Shown here piece by piece: positions 6,143 to 13,366 of a stretch of DNA of 19,460 nt. The stretch covers positions 1 to 19,460 of the forward strand of contig JBEVIU010000138.1 in NCBI GenBank assembly GCA_040510575.1. The letters are read 5' to 3'. Every line of letters begins with the position of its first letter. The stretch's first letter is position 1. The translations under genes were made by a program, and so were the position numbers. This DNA is from DASUMF01 sp040510575. GTDB lineage: Bacteria > Actinomycetota > Acidimicrobiia > IMCC26256 > DASPTH01. The notes beneath the pieces were generated by a model. It saw only the letters and a list, made by a program, of their open reading frames with translations. It was not told the DNA's origin and made no database searches.

Positions 6143-6336
6143 TGCCGAAGATGAAGACGCACCGCGGTGCGGCGAAGCGGTTCAGGGTGACGGGCACGGG
6201 CAAGATCGTCCGTCGCAAGGCGAACCGCTCACACCTGCTCGAGAAGAAGCCCACCAAGCGCACGCGCCGCCTCGCCCGGGAGGCGGAGGTGACCGGCGGC
6301 GACAAGAAGCGCATCGAGCGCATGCTCGGCATCTGA
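6142..6336 (+). CDS. rpmI: 50S ribosomal protein L35
   Basis: A 64-residue, strongly basic protein with the L35 opening MPKMKTHRGAAKRF and the KPTKRTRRL segment in the middle; length is normal. It binds the large ribosomal subunit. The ATG overlaps the infC stop by one base (TGATG) and GGAG lies 7 bases upstream, so it is probably translated both independently and by coupling. Order infC-rpmI-rplT is the widely conserved IF3 operon, which in well-studied bacteria is repressed by L20. Confidence 0.98.
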   Translation: MPKMKTHRGAAKRFRVTGTGKIVRRKANRSHLLEKKPTKRTRRLAREAEVTGGDKKRIERMLGI

Positions 6337-6394
6337 GCCGACCCTTCGTCTCGCCGACGATCCGTTCGTCACCGCACTCAACCAGGAGCCAACG

Positions 6395-6757
6395 ATGGCC
6401 AGGGTCAAGCGATCCGTCCACAGTCAGAAGCGTCGCCGCAAGGTCCTCGAGGCCGCCTCCGGGTATCGCGGATCTCGGAGCCGGAGCATCCGCAAGGCCA
6501 ACGAGCAGGTCATGCACTCCGGGAACTACGCGTTCCGTGACCGCCGCGCGCGCAAGGGTGAGTTCCGCCGGCTCTGGATCGTGCGCATCAACGCGGCATG
6601 CCGGCAGCACGACATCTCCTACTCGCGCTTCGTCGCGGGATTGAAGGCAGCGGAGATCGACGTCGACCGCAAGATCCTCGCCGACATCGCGGTGCGCGAC
6701 GACGCCGCGTTCGGCGCGCTGGTCGTGGCCGCCCGCGAGGCTCTCGAAGCCGCCTGA
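6395..6757 (+). CDS. rplT: 50S ribosomal protein L20
   Basis: A 120-residue basic protein opening MARVKRSVHSQKRRRKVL, with the GYRGSRSRSIRKANEQV stretch of the long N-terminal extension that threads into 23S rRNA, then LWIVRINAACR and SYSRFVAGLK in the globular domain. It is needed early in large-subunit assembly, and in E. coli and B. subtilis it represses its own operon by binding the leader. The ATG has AGGAG 6 bases upstream and lies 58 bases after rpmI; that spacer shows no strong hairpin. The rRNA methyltransferase gene begins 2 bases after its stop. Confidence 0.98.
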   Translation: MARVKRSVHSQKRRRKVLEAASGYRGSRSRSIRKANEQVMHSGNYAFRDRRARKGEFRRLWIVRINAACRQHDISYSRFVAGLKAAEIDVDRKILADIAVRDDAAFGALVVAAREALEAA

Positions 6758-6759
6758 CC

Positions 6760-7626
6760 GTGACGGCGGCACTCGGGCCGCGTCACTCGGAGGTCCGCCG
6801 CCTGCGCGAGCTCCTGCGCGACGCGCGGGTGCGTCTCGTCGAGCAGGCCTTCGTCGTCGAGGGCCCGCGCGCCATCGATGCCGCGCTCGACCACCACGTC
6901 GAGCTCGAGGCCACCTACCTGGCTCCGGGTGCGGAGCAGTCCTTCGCGCCGCTGGTCGCGCGCCTGCGCGCGGCAGGCGTACGGATCGAGCAGCTCAAAG
7001 ACGGCGTGCTCGAACGCGTGGGGAGCACGGTCACGCCGCAGCCTGTGCTCGCGGTCACCGCGATCCCGCGTCAGGATCCCGCCGTACTCCGCGACGACGG
7101 CCTCGTGCTCGTCGCCGTCGAGGTGCAGGACCCCGGCAACGTGGGTGCGCTCCTCCGCAGCGCGGCTGCGGCGGGTGCGGCGGGAATCGTGCTCAGTGCA
7201 GGATCCGTCGATGCGTACAATCCCAAAGTCGTGCGTGCCTCGGCGAGCGCGATCTTCGGTCTTCCGATCTTGAGCGAGTACGGGCCCCAGAAAGGCTGGA
7301 CGGTGATGGACGCGCTGGACGCGCTGCGGGACGCCGGTCGTGCGTGCTTCGGTACCCGCGCCGCCGACGGCACGCCCTACGACACCGCCGATCTCGCCGC
7401 CCCGGCCGCGGTCCTGTTGGGGAACGAGGCACGCGGCCTCGATGCCACGCTCGACGGCCAGCTCGACGGCTGGCTCACCATCCCGATGGCGGGCCGCGCC
7501 GAGTCGCTCAACGTGGCCATGACCGGCACCGTGCTCTGCTTCGAGGCGGCGCGCCAACGAGCGGCGAGGACCACACCGGGTCGGCGCTCCCCGGGCGCCC
7601 CTTTCCCGGGCGGAGCCCGGCCGTGA
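6760..7626 (+). CDS. SpoU/TrmH-family 2'-O-ribose RNA methyltransferase
   Basis: A 288-residue SPOUT enzyme that should transfer methyl from S-adenosylmethionine to a ribose 2'-hydroxyl of rRNA or tRNA. An N-terminal substrate-binding domain (about 5-100, with EQAFVVEGPRAI) precedes the SPOUT domain, which shows all three family motifs: VEVQDPGNVGALLRSA (Asp124-Asn127), LLGNEARGL (Asn222, Glu223), and IPMAGRAESLNVAM near 244-257, which help form the knotted cofactor site. The start is GTG at 6760, two bases after rplT. The place between rplT and pheS corresponds to tsnR of mycobacteria, so rRNA is the likelier target, but the modified base cannot be told from sequence. The last 20 or so residues are a Pro/Gly/Arg tail overlying a hairpin, and the stop overlaps pheS (GTGA). 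Confidence 0.9.
   Translation: MTAALGPRHSEVRRLRELLRDARVRLVEQAFVVEGPRAIDAALDHHVELEATYLAPGAEQSFAPLVARLRAAGVRIEQLKDGVLERVGSTVTPQPVLAVTAIPRQDPAVLRDDGLVLVAVEVQDPGNVGALLRSAAAAGAAGIVLSAGSVDAYNPKVVRASASAIFGLPILSEYGPQKGWTVMDALDALRDAGRACFGTRAADGTPYDTADLAAPAAVLLGNEARGLDATLDGQLDGWLTIPMAGRAESLNVAMTGTVLCFEAARQRAARTTPGRRSPGAPFPGGARP
7576..7620 (+). promoter_or_regulatory. Hairpin covering the pheS ribosome binding site
   Basis: Nested pairing arms: CCGGG 7576-7580 with CCCGG 7616-7620, and GCTC-CCCGGG 7586-7595 with CCCGGG 7605-7610 and GAGC 7613-7616, around a loop CGCCCCTTT. The pheS Shine-Dalgarno GGAG (7612-7615) lies inside the 3' arm, 7 bases before the GTG at 7623. A ribosome finishing the upstream methyltransferase gene would melt the structure, so pheS translation may depend on it. 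The two outermost arms cannot both use base 7616; the core is the CCCGGG pair. Confidence 0.45.
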
Positions 7627-8666
7627 CCCTCGCCGAGCTCGAAGCGCTCCTGGCATCGGCCGGCCCGGCGATCGACGACCTGGCGCAGACGCCGAGCCTC
7701 GACGAGCTCGCGGCCGCGGAGCGCGCCCTGCTCGGCCGGGGGTCGCCGATGTCACGCGCGAACGAGGGGATCAAGGACCTCGACGCCACGGACCGCCCGG
7801 CCGCCGGCAAGGCCGTCGGCGCCTACAAGGCGCGCGTCAGCGCCGCGGCCGAGGCCCGTCGCACCGACCTGGAAGCTGCGGCGGCCTCGGAGGCGCCCCG
7901 CGACGCGCTCGACCTCACGCTCGGCGGTCACGCTCGCCCTCACGGCCACCTGCACCTCGTCACCCAGGTGCAGCGCGAGCTCGAAGACATCTTCTGCGGC
8001 ATGGGCTACCTCGTGATGGAGGGTCCCGAGGTCGAAGACGACTGGCACAACTTCGAAGCCCTCAACATGGTGCCTGGGCACCCGGCGCGCTCGCTGCAGG
8101 ACACCCTGTACGTGGAGCTGGGGGAGCCCGAGCAGGTGCTGTTGCGCACGCACACGTCGCCGGTGCAGATCCGCACGATGGAGACGATGCGTCCGCCCAT
8201 CTACGTGGTGGCGCCCGGGCGGGTGTACCGCAACGAGACCCTCGACGCCCGCCACTCGCCGGTGTTCCACCAGATCGAGGCGCTGGCCGTCGACCACGAC
8301 ATCACACTGGCCGACCTGTTCGGCACGATCGAGACGTTCGTGCGGGCGATGCTGCACGACGAGCGCATCCGCACCCGCTTCCGTCCCGACTTCTTCCCGT
8401 ACACGGAGCCGTCGGCCGAGCTCGCGGTGAGTTGCATCTTCTGCGACGGCGCGGGATGTCGGGTGTGCTCGCAGACCGGATGGATCGAGCTCGGCGGCTG
8501 CGGGATGGTCGACCCCAACGTGCTGCAGGGCGTCGGCATCGATCCCGAGGAGTACTCCGGGTTCGCGTTCGGGTTCGGGCTGGAGCGGATTGCGATGATC
8601 CGCTACGGCATCGACGAGATCAAGACGTTCTTCGACGACGACGTCCGATTCCTGGCGCAATATTGA
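7623..8666 (+). CDS. pheS: Phenylalanyl-tRNA synthetase alpha subunit
   Basis: Catalytic subunit of the heterotetrameric class II enzyme that charges tRNA-Phe. The start is GTG at 7623, overlapping the previous stop; the 347-residue product has normal length. Residues 1-95 are the helical, coiled-coil-like tRNA-binding arm. The catalytic core shows VEDDWHNFEALN (motif 1 area), LLRTHTSPVQIRTM and RVYRNE (motif 2), and GFGLERIAMIRYGIDEIKTFF (motif 3). Cys271, Cys274, Cys279 and Cys282 form a C-x2-C-x4-C-x2-C cluster before GMVDPNVL, seen in many bacterial PheS and possibly zinc-binding. No T-box leader is visible; expression probably comes from the infC block, with a hairpin at the ribosome site. 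Confidence 0.97.
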   Translation: MTLAELEALLASAGPAIDDLAQTPSLDELAAAERALLGRGSPMSRANEGIKDLDATDRPAAGKAVGAYKARVSAAAEARRTDLEAAAASEAPRDALDLTLGGHARPHGHLHLVTQVQRELEDIFCGMGYLVMEGPEVEDDWHNFEALNMVPGHPARSLQDTLYVELGEPEQVLLRTHTSPVQIRTMETMRPPIYVVAPGRVYRNETLDARHSPVFHQIEALAVDHDITLADLFGTIETFVRAMLHDERIRTRFRPDFFPYTEPSAELAVSCIFCDGAGCRVCSQTGWIELGGCGMVDPNVLQGVGIDPEEYSGFAFGFGLERIAMIRYGIDEIKTFFDDDVRFLAQY

Positions 8667-8695
8667 TGCACCCAATTCCGATGAGTCAGGTCTGA
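8666..8695 (+). other. Nine-codon mini-ORF bridging pheS and pheT
   Basis: ATG at 8666 overlaps the pheS stop (TGATG), reads MHPIPMSQV, and ends in TGA at 8693-8695, which in turn overlaps the pheT ATG at 8695 (TGATG). It fills the whole 28-base gap and could pass terminating ribosomes from pheS to pheT. No peptide function is implied, and there are no Phe codons in it. Confidence 0.3.
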
Positions 8696-11121
8696 TGCGC
8701 GCACCGCTGTCCTGGATCCGCGAGTTCACGCCGGTCGACGCGCCGGTCGCTGAGCTCGTCGCCGCCCTGAACCAGCTCGGGCTCGAGGTCGACGGCGTCG
8801 AGCAGCCGGGTGAGGAGATCACCGGCGTGATCGCGGCGCGCGTGCTCGACGTCGTGAAGCACCCCGACGCCGACAAGCTCTCGCTCGTCGACCTCGACTT
8901 CGGTGCCGGCACCACTCGGGTCGTGTGTGGCGCGCCGAACGTGGTCGCGGGCATGGTGGCGCCGTTCGCGCCGTCGGGTGCGACCCTGCCGGGCGGCTTC
9001 ACCCTGGAGCGACGCAAGATCCGCGGCCAGGTGTCCGACGGCATGCTCTGCTCAGCCAAGGAGCTCGGGCTCGGTGACGACCACTCGGGCATCGTCTCGC
9101 TCGACGCCGACACCGAGCTCGGTGCCGACGTGCGCGCGCTCCTCGGCCTCGACGACGTCATCTTCGATCTCGCCATCACGCCGAATCGCCCCGACGCGAT
9201 GTGCATCATCGGCGTGGCGCGCGAGCTCGCCGCGCACTTCTCGCTCCCGCTCGACGTCCCCGAGCCGCAGGCGCCCACGACCTCGGGCGTCGTGAGCGAC
9301 ATCACGGTCGCCATCGACGCGCCCGATCGCTGCCCCCGGTACCTCGGGCGCGTCGCGCGAGTCGCCATGGGTCCGTCACCGGCATGGATGGCGCAACGGC
9401 TGGTCAAGGCCGGCATGCGTCCCATCAGCAACGTCGTCGACGTCACCAACTACGTGCTGCTCGAGCGCAACCAACCACTGCACGCCTTCGACCTCGCCCG
9501 GCTCGCAGGCCGCGGGATCGTGGTGCGGCTCGCGGCCGACGGCGAGACCATGACCACACTCGACGGTGTCGAACGCGTCCTCACCGCCGAAGAGCTCCTG
9601 ATCTGCGACGGCCAGGGCGCGCCACAGGCCATCGCGGGGATCATGGGCGGCTCCACGTCGGAGGTGTCCGACGCGACCACCGAGATCCTGCTCGAATCCG
9701 CGTACTTCGACCGGCTCGGCATCGCCCGGTCCTCGAAGCGCCTCAAGCTGCGAAGCGAGTCCAGCGCCCGGTTCGAGCGTGGCATCGATCCCGACGCGAT
9801 CGCGGTGAACGCCGAACGCGCGATGGAGCTCCTCGTCGCGGTCGCGGGCGCCCAGGTCGCCGGTGACGCCGTCGACGAGTACCCGGCGCCGGTCGAGCGG
9901 GCACAGATCCGCGTGCGCACCTCGCGGGTCAATGCGCTGCTCGGCACCGACCTCGACGCCGAAGACGTGTGGGACGCGTTGGCGCCGCTCGGCATCGATC
10001 TGGATGCGGATCCCGACGGCGACACGGACAACGGCGCCGGTGCGCTGATCGCCACGGTGCCGTCGTTCCGGCCCGACCTCGACCGCGAGATCGATCTGGT
10101 GGAGGAGGTGGCGCGCCGCATCGGCTTCGACCGCATCGGGCGCACCCGCCCCGACACCCACGGACAGGTCGGCATGCTGTCGGCCCGTCAGCGTGACCGT
10201 CGCACCGTCGCCGATGCGCTCGTCGGGCTCGGGCTCTCGGAGGCGATCACCCTCTCGTTGGTGGCGCCGGCCGACCTCGAGCGTGCGGGTGCACCGACGG
10301 ATCGGATGATCCGCGCGAGCAATCCGTTGCGCGCGGAGGAATCGGTCCTCCGCACGGGCATCCTGCCCGGGCTGCTGCGCGCCGTCGCGTACAACCGGTC
10401 GCACGGCCTCGCCGACATCGCGCTGTTCGAGCAGGGTCGCGTCTTCCTCGCGCCGCTCACCACGAACGGGGTGCCGCTGCCCGACGAGCCCGAGCACGTT
10501 GCGGCCGTGGTCGCCGGCGTCGTGCGCCGCTCCCCGGTCGAGGCCGACCGCCCGGTCGACGTGCACGACGCAGTCGATGCGTTGCACGCGGTGGCCGACG
10601 CACTGCACGTGCTCGAGCTCGAGCTGATCGCGGCCGACACGCCGGGCTACCGACGCGGCCGCTCGGCGCGCGTGATCGCAGGAGGCCGCGACGTGGGTGC
10701 GGTCGGTGAAGTCGCGGCCGACGTGCTGGACGCATTGAATCTCGTGTCGCCGGTCGTCGCGTTCGAGCTGGATGCCGGCGCGCTGGCCGATGCGCCACGG
10801 CGCGCGCAGACCTACGTTGCCCCCTCGCGCTTCCCCGCCTCGCTCGTCGACCTCGCGTTCGTCGTCGACGAGTCGGTCCCGGCTGCGGCGATCGAGCGCA
10901 CGCTCCGACGCGCGGGTGGCGACGCCCTGGAAGACGTCCGATGCTTCGACGAGTTCCGGGGCGACGCGCTGGGCGACGGGCGCCGCAGCCTGGCGTTCAG
11001 CCTGCGCTTCCGGTCGGCCGAGCGCACGCTCAGCGAGATCGATGTCGCGACGCTGCGCAGGCAGGCAATCGACGCCGTCGTGGCAGCGCACAGCGCGACG
11101 CTGCGCGGCGCCGACTCGTAA
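8695..11121 (+). CDS. pheT: Phenylalanyl-tRNA synthetase beta subunit
   Basis: Non-catalytic partner of PheS; it binds and positions tRNA-Phe and edits mischarged tyrosine. At 808 residues it has the full domain set: B1/B8 start (MRAPLSWIREFTP), EMAP-like tRNA-binding domain at about 40-150 (VIAARVLDVVKHPDADKL, VCGAPNV, KIRGQVSDGMLCSAKELGL), B3/B4 editing domain (ISNVVDVTNYVLLE, PLHAFDLARL, AGIMGGSTSEV), B5 domain (about 400-480, ending VPSFRPDLDREIDLVEEVARR), the synthetase-like core, and the C-terminal FDX-ACB anticodon-binding domain (about 715-805, PSRFPASLVDLAFVVDE). The ribosome site is weak (CAGG), so coupling to pheS or the bridging mini-ORF is likely. Six bases separate its TAA from the next gene. 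Confidence 0.97.
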   Translation: MRAPLSWIREFTPVDAPVAELVAALNQLGLEVDGVEQPGEEITGVIAARVLDVVKHPDADKLSLVDLDFGAGTTRVVCGAPNVVAGMVAPFAPSGATLPGGFTLERRKIRGQVSDGMLCSAKELGLGDDHSGIVSLDADTELGADVRALLGLDDVIFDLAITPNRPDAMCIIGVARELAAHFSLPLDVPEPQAPTTSGVVSDITVAIDAPDRCPRYLGRVARVAMGPSPAWMAQRLVKAGMRPISNVVDVTNYVLLERNQPLHAFDLARLAGRGIVVRLAADGETMTTLDGVERVLTAEELLICDGQGAPQAIAGIMGGSTSEVSDATTEILLESAYFDRLGIARSSKRLKLRSESSARFERGIDPDAIAVNAERAMELLVAVAGAQVAGDAVDEYPAPVERAQIRVRTSRVNALLGTDLDAEDVWDALAPLGIDLDADPDGDTDNGAGALIATVPSFRPDLDREIDLVEEVARRIGFDRIGRTRPDTHGQVGMLSARQRDRRTVADALVGLGLSEAITLSLVAPADLERAGAPTDRMIRASNPLRAEESVLRTGILPGLLRAVAYNRSHGLADIALFEQGRVFLAPLTTNGVPLPDEPEHVAAVVAGVVRRSPVEADRPVDVHDAVDALHAVADALHVLELELIAADTPGYRRGRSARVIAGGRDVGAVGEVAADVLDALNLVSPVVAFELDAGALADAPRRAQTYVAPSRFPASLVDLAFVVDESVPAAAIERTLRRAGGDALEDVRCFDEFRGDALGDGRRSLAFSLRFRSAERTLSEIDVATLRRQAIDAVVAAHSATLRGADS

Positions 11122-11127
11122 CAACCC

Positions 11128-11559
11128 ATGGCCGAGCCCTTCGTCCACCACGTGCGGCCGCGCTACGCGGAGATCGACGTGCAGGGCGTGGTGTTCCACG
11201 CCCACTGGCTCACCTTCTTCGACGAGGCGAGCACCCGCTTCTTCGCGTTCATCCGATCGCTTCCCGCTCCGGTCGTCTTCCGCGACTTCGACGTGATGGT
11301 GGTGAAGGCACAGCTCGAATGGCAGGGGTCGGCGCACTTCGAGGACGATCTCGCGATCGCGGTGGTGCCGACCCGACTCGGGACGTCGTCGTTCGATCTC
11401 ACGTACACCGCCACCGTGGAGGGTCGCCCGACCTGTGTCGGCATCGTCACCTACGTGTCGGTCGTCCCCGGGACCGCAGACCCCGTCACCATCCCCGACG
11501 TGATCCGCGCCGCGTTGGAAGGAGCACAATGGGAGGGTGGCGATCCGCCCGCCGGTTGA
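11128..11559 (+). CDS. Acyl-CoA thioesterase, 4HBT hotdog family (YbgC/FadM-like)
   Basis: A 143-residue single hotdog-fold protein. The opening VRPRYAEIDVQGVVFHAHWLTFFDEA is the family signature, with the presumed catalytic Asp17 followed by GVVFHAHW, and the middle has the VVKAQLEWQG strand. Such enzymes hydrolyse acyl-CoA or acyl-ACP thioesters; the substrate cannot be predicted. It begins 6 bases after pheT without a clear Shine-Dalgarno sequence, and its last 23 bases overlap the J-domain gene in another frame, so it is probably the second-last gene of the translation block. It has no evident mechanistic link to pheST. Confidence 0.85.
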   Translation: MAEPFVHHVRPRYAEIDVQGVVFHAHWLTFFDEASTRFFAFIRSLPAPVVFRDFDVMVVKAQLEWQGSAHFEDDLAIAVVPTRLGTSSFDLTYTATVEGRPTCVGIVTYVSVVPGTADPVTIPDVIRAALEGAQWEGGDPPAG

Positions 11560-12268
11560 CGATCTCTACCGGACACTCGGTGTCGATCGCCGCGCCACGC
11601 CCGAAGACCTCACCGCTGCGTTCCGACGCCGAGCGCGCGAGCTCCACCCCGACGTCCGTCTCGATCTCGCTCCGGATCCCGCCGCCGACGAGGCGTTCAA
11701 GCAGCTGAGCCAGGCCTATTCGGTGTTGCGCGACCCGCACCAGCGGGCGCGCTACGACGCCGGTCTCGACGTGCGACCGGTGGCGCCTTCGTCGCCGAAC
11801 GGGTCGCGGGAGACCCCGTCGGTACCGGTGCCGGCGTCGGCGCTGATCCGGGATCGTCGACTCACGCGACGGGGGGCCCGGTGGGTGGTGGCCGGAGGCG
11901 CGGCGCTGTTGGTGCTCGGAATGATCGCGGCTGCGTGGGTCGTCACGCTCCAGCGTCGCGACGCCGACCTCCTGGCGAGCGGCGTGCCAGCGAAGGCGGT
12001 GGTGGTCCAGGCCGACGGCCGCCGACTGCTCGAGTTCCAGACCCGGTCGGGCGACACGGTCCGCGCCGAGGAGGCGACCAAGAGCGGCGTGGAGCAACCG
12101 GCGCCGGGCGACGTCGTCGGCATCCGCTACGACCGGTCGGACCCCAGCCAGGTGGTGATCGACACGTCACACACCGCTCGGAACGTCACGCTGTGGATCG
12201 TGGCGGTGAAGTTCCTGGCCGGCGGCGCATTCCTCCTGTGGTTCGGCGTCCGCCGGCTGCGTGCCTGA
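11537..12268 (+). CDS. Membrane-anchored J-domain protein with DUF3592-like domain
   Basis: A 243-residue protein. Residues 8-75 are a complete J-domain (DDLYRTLGV, HPD at 37-39, ending ARYDAGLD), the part that stimulates Hsp70 ATPase. There is no Gly/Phe region or zinc domain. A basic Pro/Ser linker leads to a first membrane span at about 116-138, an approximately 75-residue outer segment (about 140-214), and a second span at about 216-237. The outer segment, with GVPAKAVVVQADGRR and GDVVGIRYDRSDPSQV, resembles DUF3592. With two spans, the J-domain and C-terminus should face the cytosol. The GTG at 11537 directly follows GGGAGG and a further AAGGAG lies 12 bases upstream. Its partner chaperone is unknown; no dnaK is present. 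The J-domain call is firm, DUF3592 moderate. Confidence 0.82.
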   Translation: MAIRPPVDDLYRTLGVDRRATPEDLTAAFRRRARELHPDVRLDLAPDPAADEAFKQLSQAYSVLRDPHQRARYDAGLDVRPVAPSSPNGSRETPSVPVPASALIRDRRLTRRGARWVVAGGAALLVLGMIAAAWVVTLQRRDADLLASGVPAKAVVVQADGRRLLEFQTRSGDTVRAEEATKSGVEQPAPGDVVGIRYDRSDPSQVVIDTSHTARNVTLWIVAVKFLAGGAFLLWFGVRRLRA

Positions 12269-12288
12269 ACGGGATATACCTTCCTTCG

Positions 12289-12308
12289 CTATGCAGTCTG
12301 CTGTATAG
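12289..12308 (+). promoter_or_regulatory. Candidate ARG box (ArgR operator) before argC
   Basis: A 20-base imperfect palindrome, CTATGCAG-N4-CTGTATAG, with 7 of 8 arm positions symmetric. It ends 8 bases before the argC ATG and overlaps the TATAGT -10 box, so a bound ArgR hexamer would block RNA polymerase. Length and AT-enriched arms in a GC-rich genome fit ARG boxes generally. The argR gene lies in the same operon, giving the usual arginine-dependent feedback. The match to a specific actinobacterial consensus has not been computed. Confidence 0.6.
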
Positions 12309-12309
12309 T
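12304..12309 (+). promoter_or_regulatory. -10 box of a leaderless argC promoter
   Basis: TATAGT differs from TATAAT at one base. Seven bases separate it from the argC ATG at 12317, so the transcript should begin at or next to the A of the start codon. No Shine-Dalgarno sequence is present in the 48-base spacer, which supports a leaderless message. The corresponding -35 region (TTCCTT, 12281-12286) is poor, suggesting a weak or activator-independent extended signal. Confidence 0.62.
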
Positions 12310-12316
12310 ATGCGAC

Positions 12317-13366
12317 ATGGCGTATCGAGCTGCGGTGCTGGGAGGGTCGGGTTATGCGGGAGCCGAGCTGCTCCGGCTGCTGGCCGGCCATCCCGAGATC
12401 GAGGTGGCCCTGGTCACGGCCGACTCCAACGCCGGTACCGCCGTGGCCGACCTGTACCCGTCGTTGGCGACCGCGTACGAGGGGCTCGTGTTCGAGCGCC
12501 TGATGTTCGAGAGCGGCGCGCAGGCGGTGGCCGGCCTCGACCTCGTGTTCCTCACGCTGCCGCACGGGCAGTCGCAGGCCATCGCCGGATCGCTGGTCGA
12601 CACCGTCGGTCACGTCATCGACCTCGGGGCCGACTTCCGCCTTCCGCAGCCCGAGTACGAGCAGTGGTACGGCGAGACGCACACCGCGCCTGACCTGATC
12701 GGACGCTTCACCTACGGGATGACCGAGCTGTACCGGCCGGAGCTGGCCGACGCGCGCCACGTGGCCGCGCCCGGCTGCTACCCGACGACTGCATCGCTCG
12801 CTCTGGCGCCGCTGCTCGCCGCAGGTCTGGTCGAACCGACGGGCATCGTGGTCGACGCGGTGTCGGGCGTGTCGGGCGCCGGACGCGCCCTGAAGGCGAC
12901 GAGCCTGTTCGCCGAGGTCAGCGACAACGTGAACGCCTACGGGCTCCTCACCCATCGCCACACGGCCGAGATGGAGCTCGCGCTCGGCCACGTCGCGGGG
13001 CAGGCGGTGCAGGTGCTGTTCACGCCGCACCTCGTGCCGATGTCGCGGGGGATCCTCGCCACCTGTTACGCGCGGCCCGCCGTCGACGGTCTCGACACCG
13101 CGTCGCTGCTCGAGCGGTACACCGCCTACTACGCCGACGAGCCCTTCGTGGTGGTGAGCGAGCGCCCGCCCAGCACCAAGGCGACGCTCGGCTCGAACTC
13201 GGTGCACCTCACCGTGCGCTACGACGAGCGCACCAACACCGTGCTCGCCATCGGCGCGCTCGACAACCTCACCAAGGGTGCGTCGGGCCAGATGCTGCAA
13301 GACGCCAACCTGCTCCTCGACCTCCCCGAGACCCTCGGTCTCCCGACCACCGGACTCATGCCGTGA
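12317..13366 (+). CDS. argC: N-acetyl-gamma-glutamyl-phosphate reductase
   Basis: Third step of arginine synthesis: NADPH-dependent reduction of N-acetylglutamyl phosphate to the semialdehyde. The Rossmann motif is at the N-terminus (AAVLGGSGYAGAELLRLL, residues 5-22), the catalytic Cys154 is in APGCYPT, and the conserved AVSGVSGAGR and HRHTAEME segments follow. Its 349 residues match the type 1 family. The start is the ATG at 12317, favoured because the promoter places the transcript start there. It is the first gene of the arg operon, and its stop overlaps the GTG of argJ (GTGA). Confidence 0.97.
   Translation: MAYRAAVLGGSGYAGAELLRLLAGHPEIEVALVTADSNAGTAVADLYPSLATAYEGLVFERLMFESGAQAVAGLDLVFLTLPHGQSQAIAGSLVDTVGHVIDLGADFRLPQPEYEQWYGETHTAPDLIGRFTYGMTELYRPELADARHVAAPGCYPTTASLALAPLLAAGLVEPTGIVVDAVSGVSGAGRALKATSLFAEVSDNVNAYGLLTHRHTAEMELALGHVAGQAVQVLFTPHLVPMSRGILATCYARPAVDGLDTASLLERYTAYYADEPFVVVSERPPSTKATLGSNSVHLTVRYDERTNTVLAIGALDNLTKGASGQMLQDANLLLDLPETLGLPTTGLMP

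Noticed and set aside
7560..7623. T-box or Phe attenuator before pheS
   Set aside because: There is no Phe-rich leader peptide, no T-box sequence and no T-run. The visible hairpin overlaps the end of the preceding gene and the ribosome site.
9376..11529. Long open frame of 717 codons on the minus strand opposite pheT
   Set aside because: It mirrors the GC-rich codon use of pheT and shows Arg/His/Asp/Gly-rich low-complexity translation without any family motif. Similar mirror frames lie opposite ribBA (1719-2780), pheS (7752-9449) and argG (17403-19280). All are antisense shadows.
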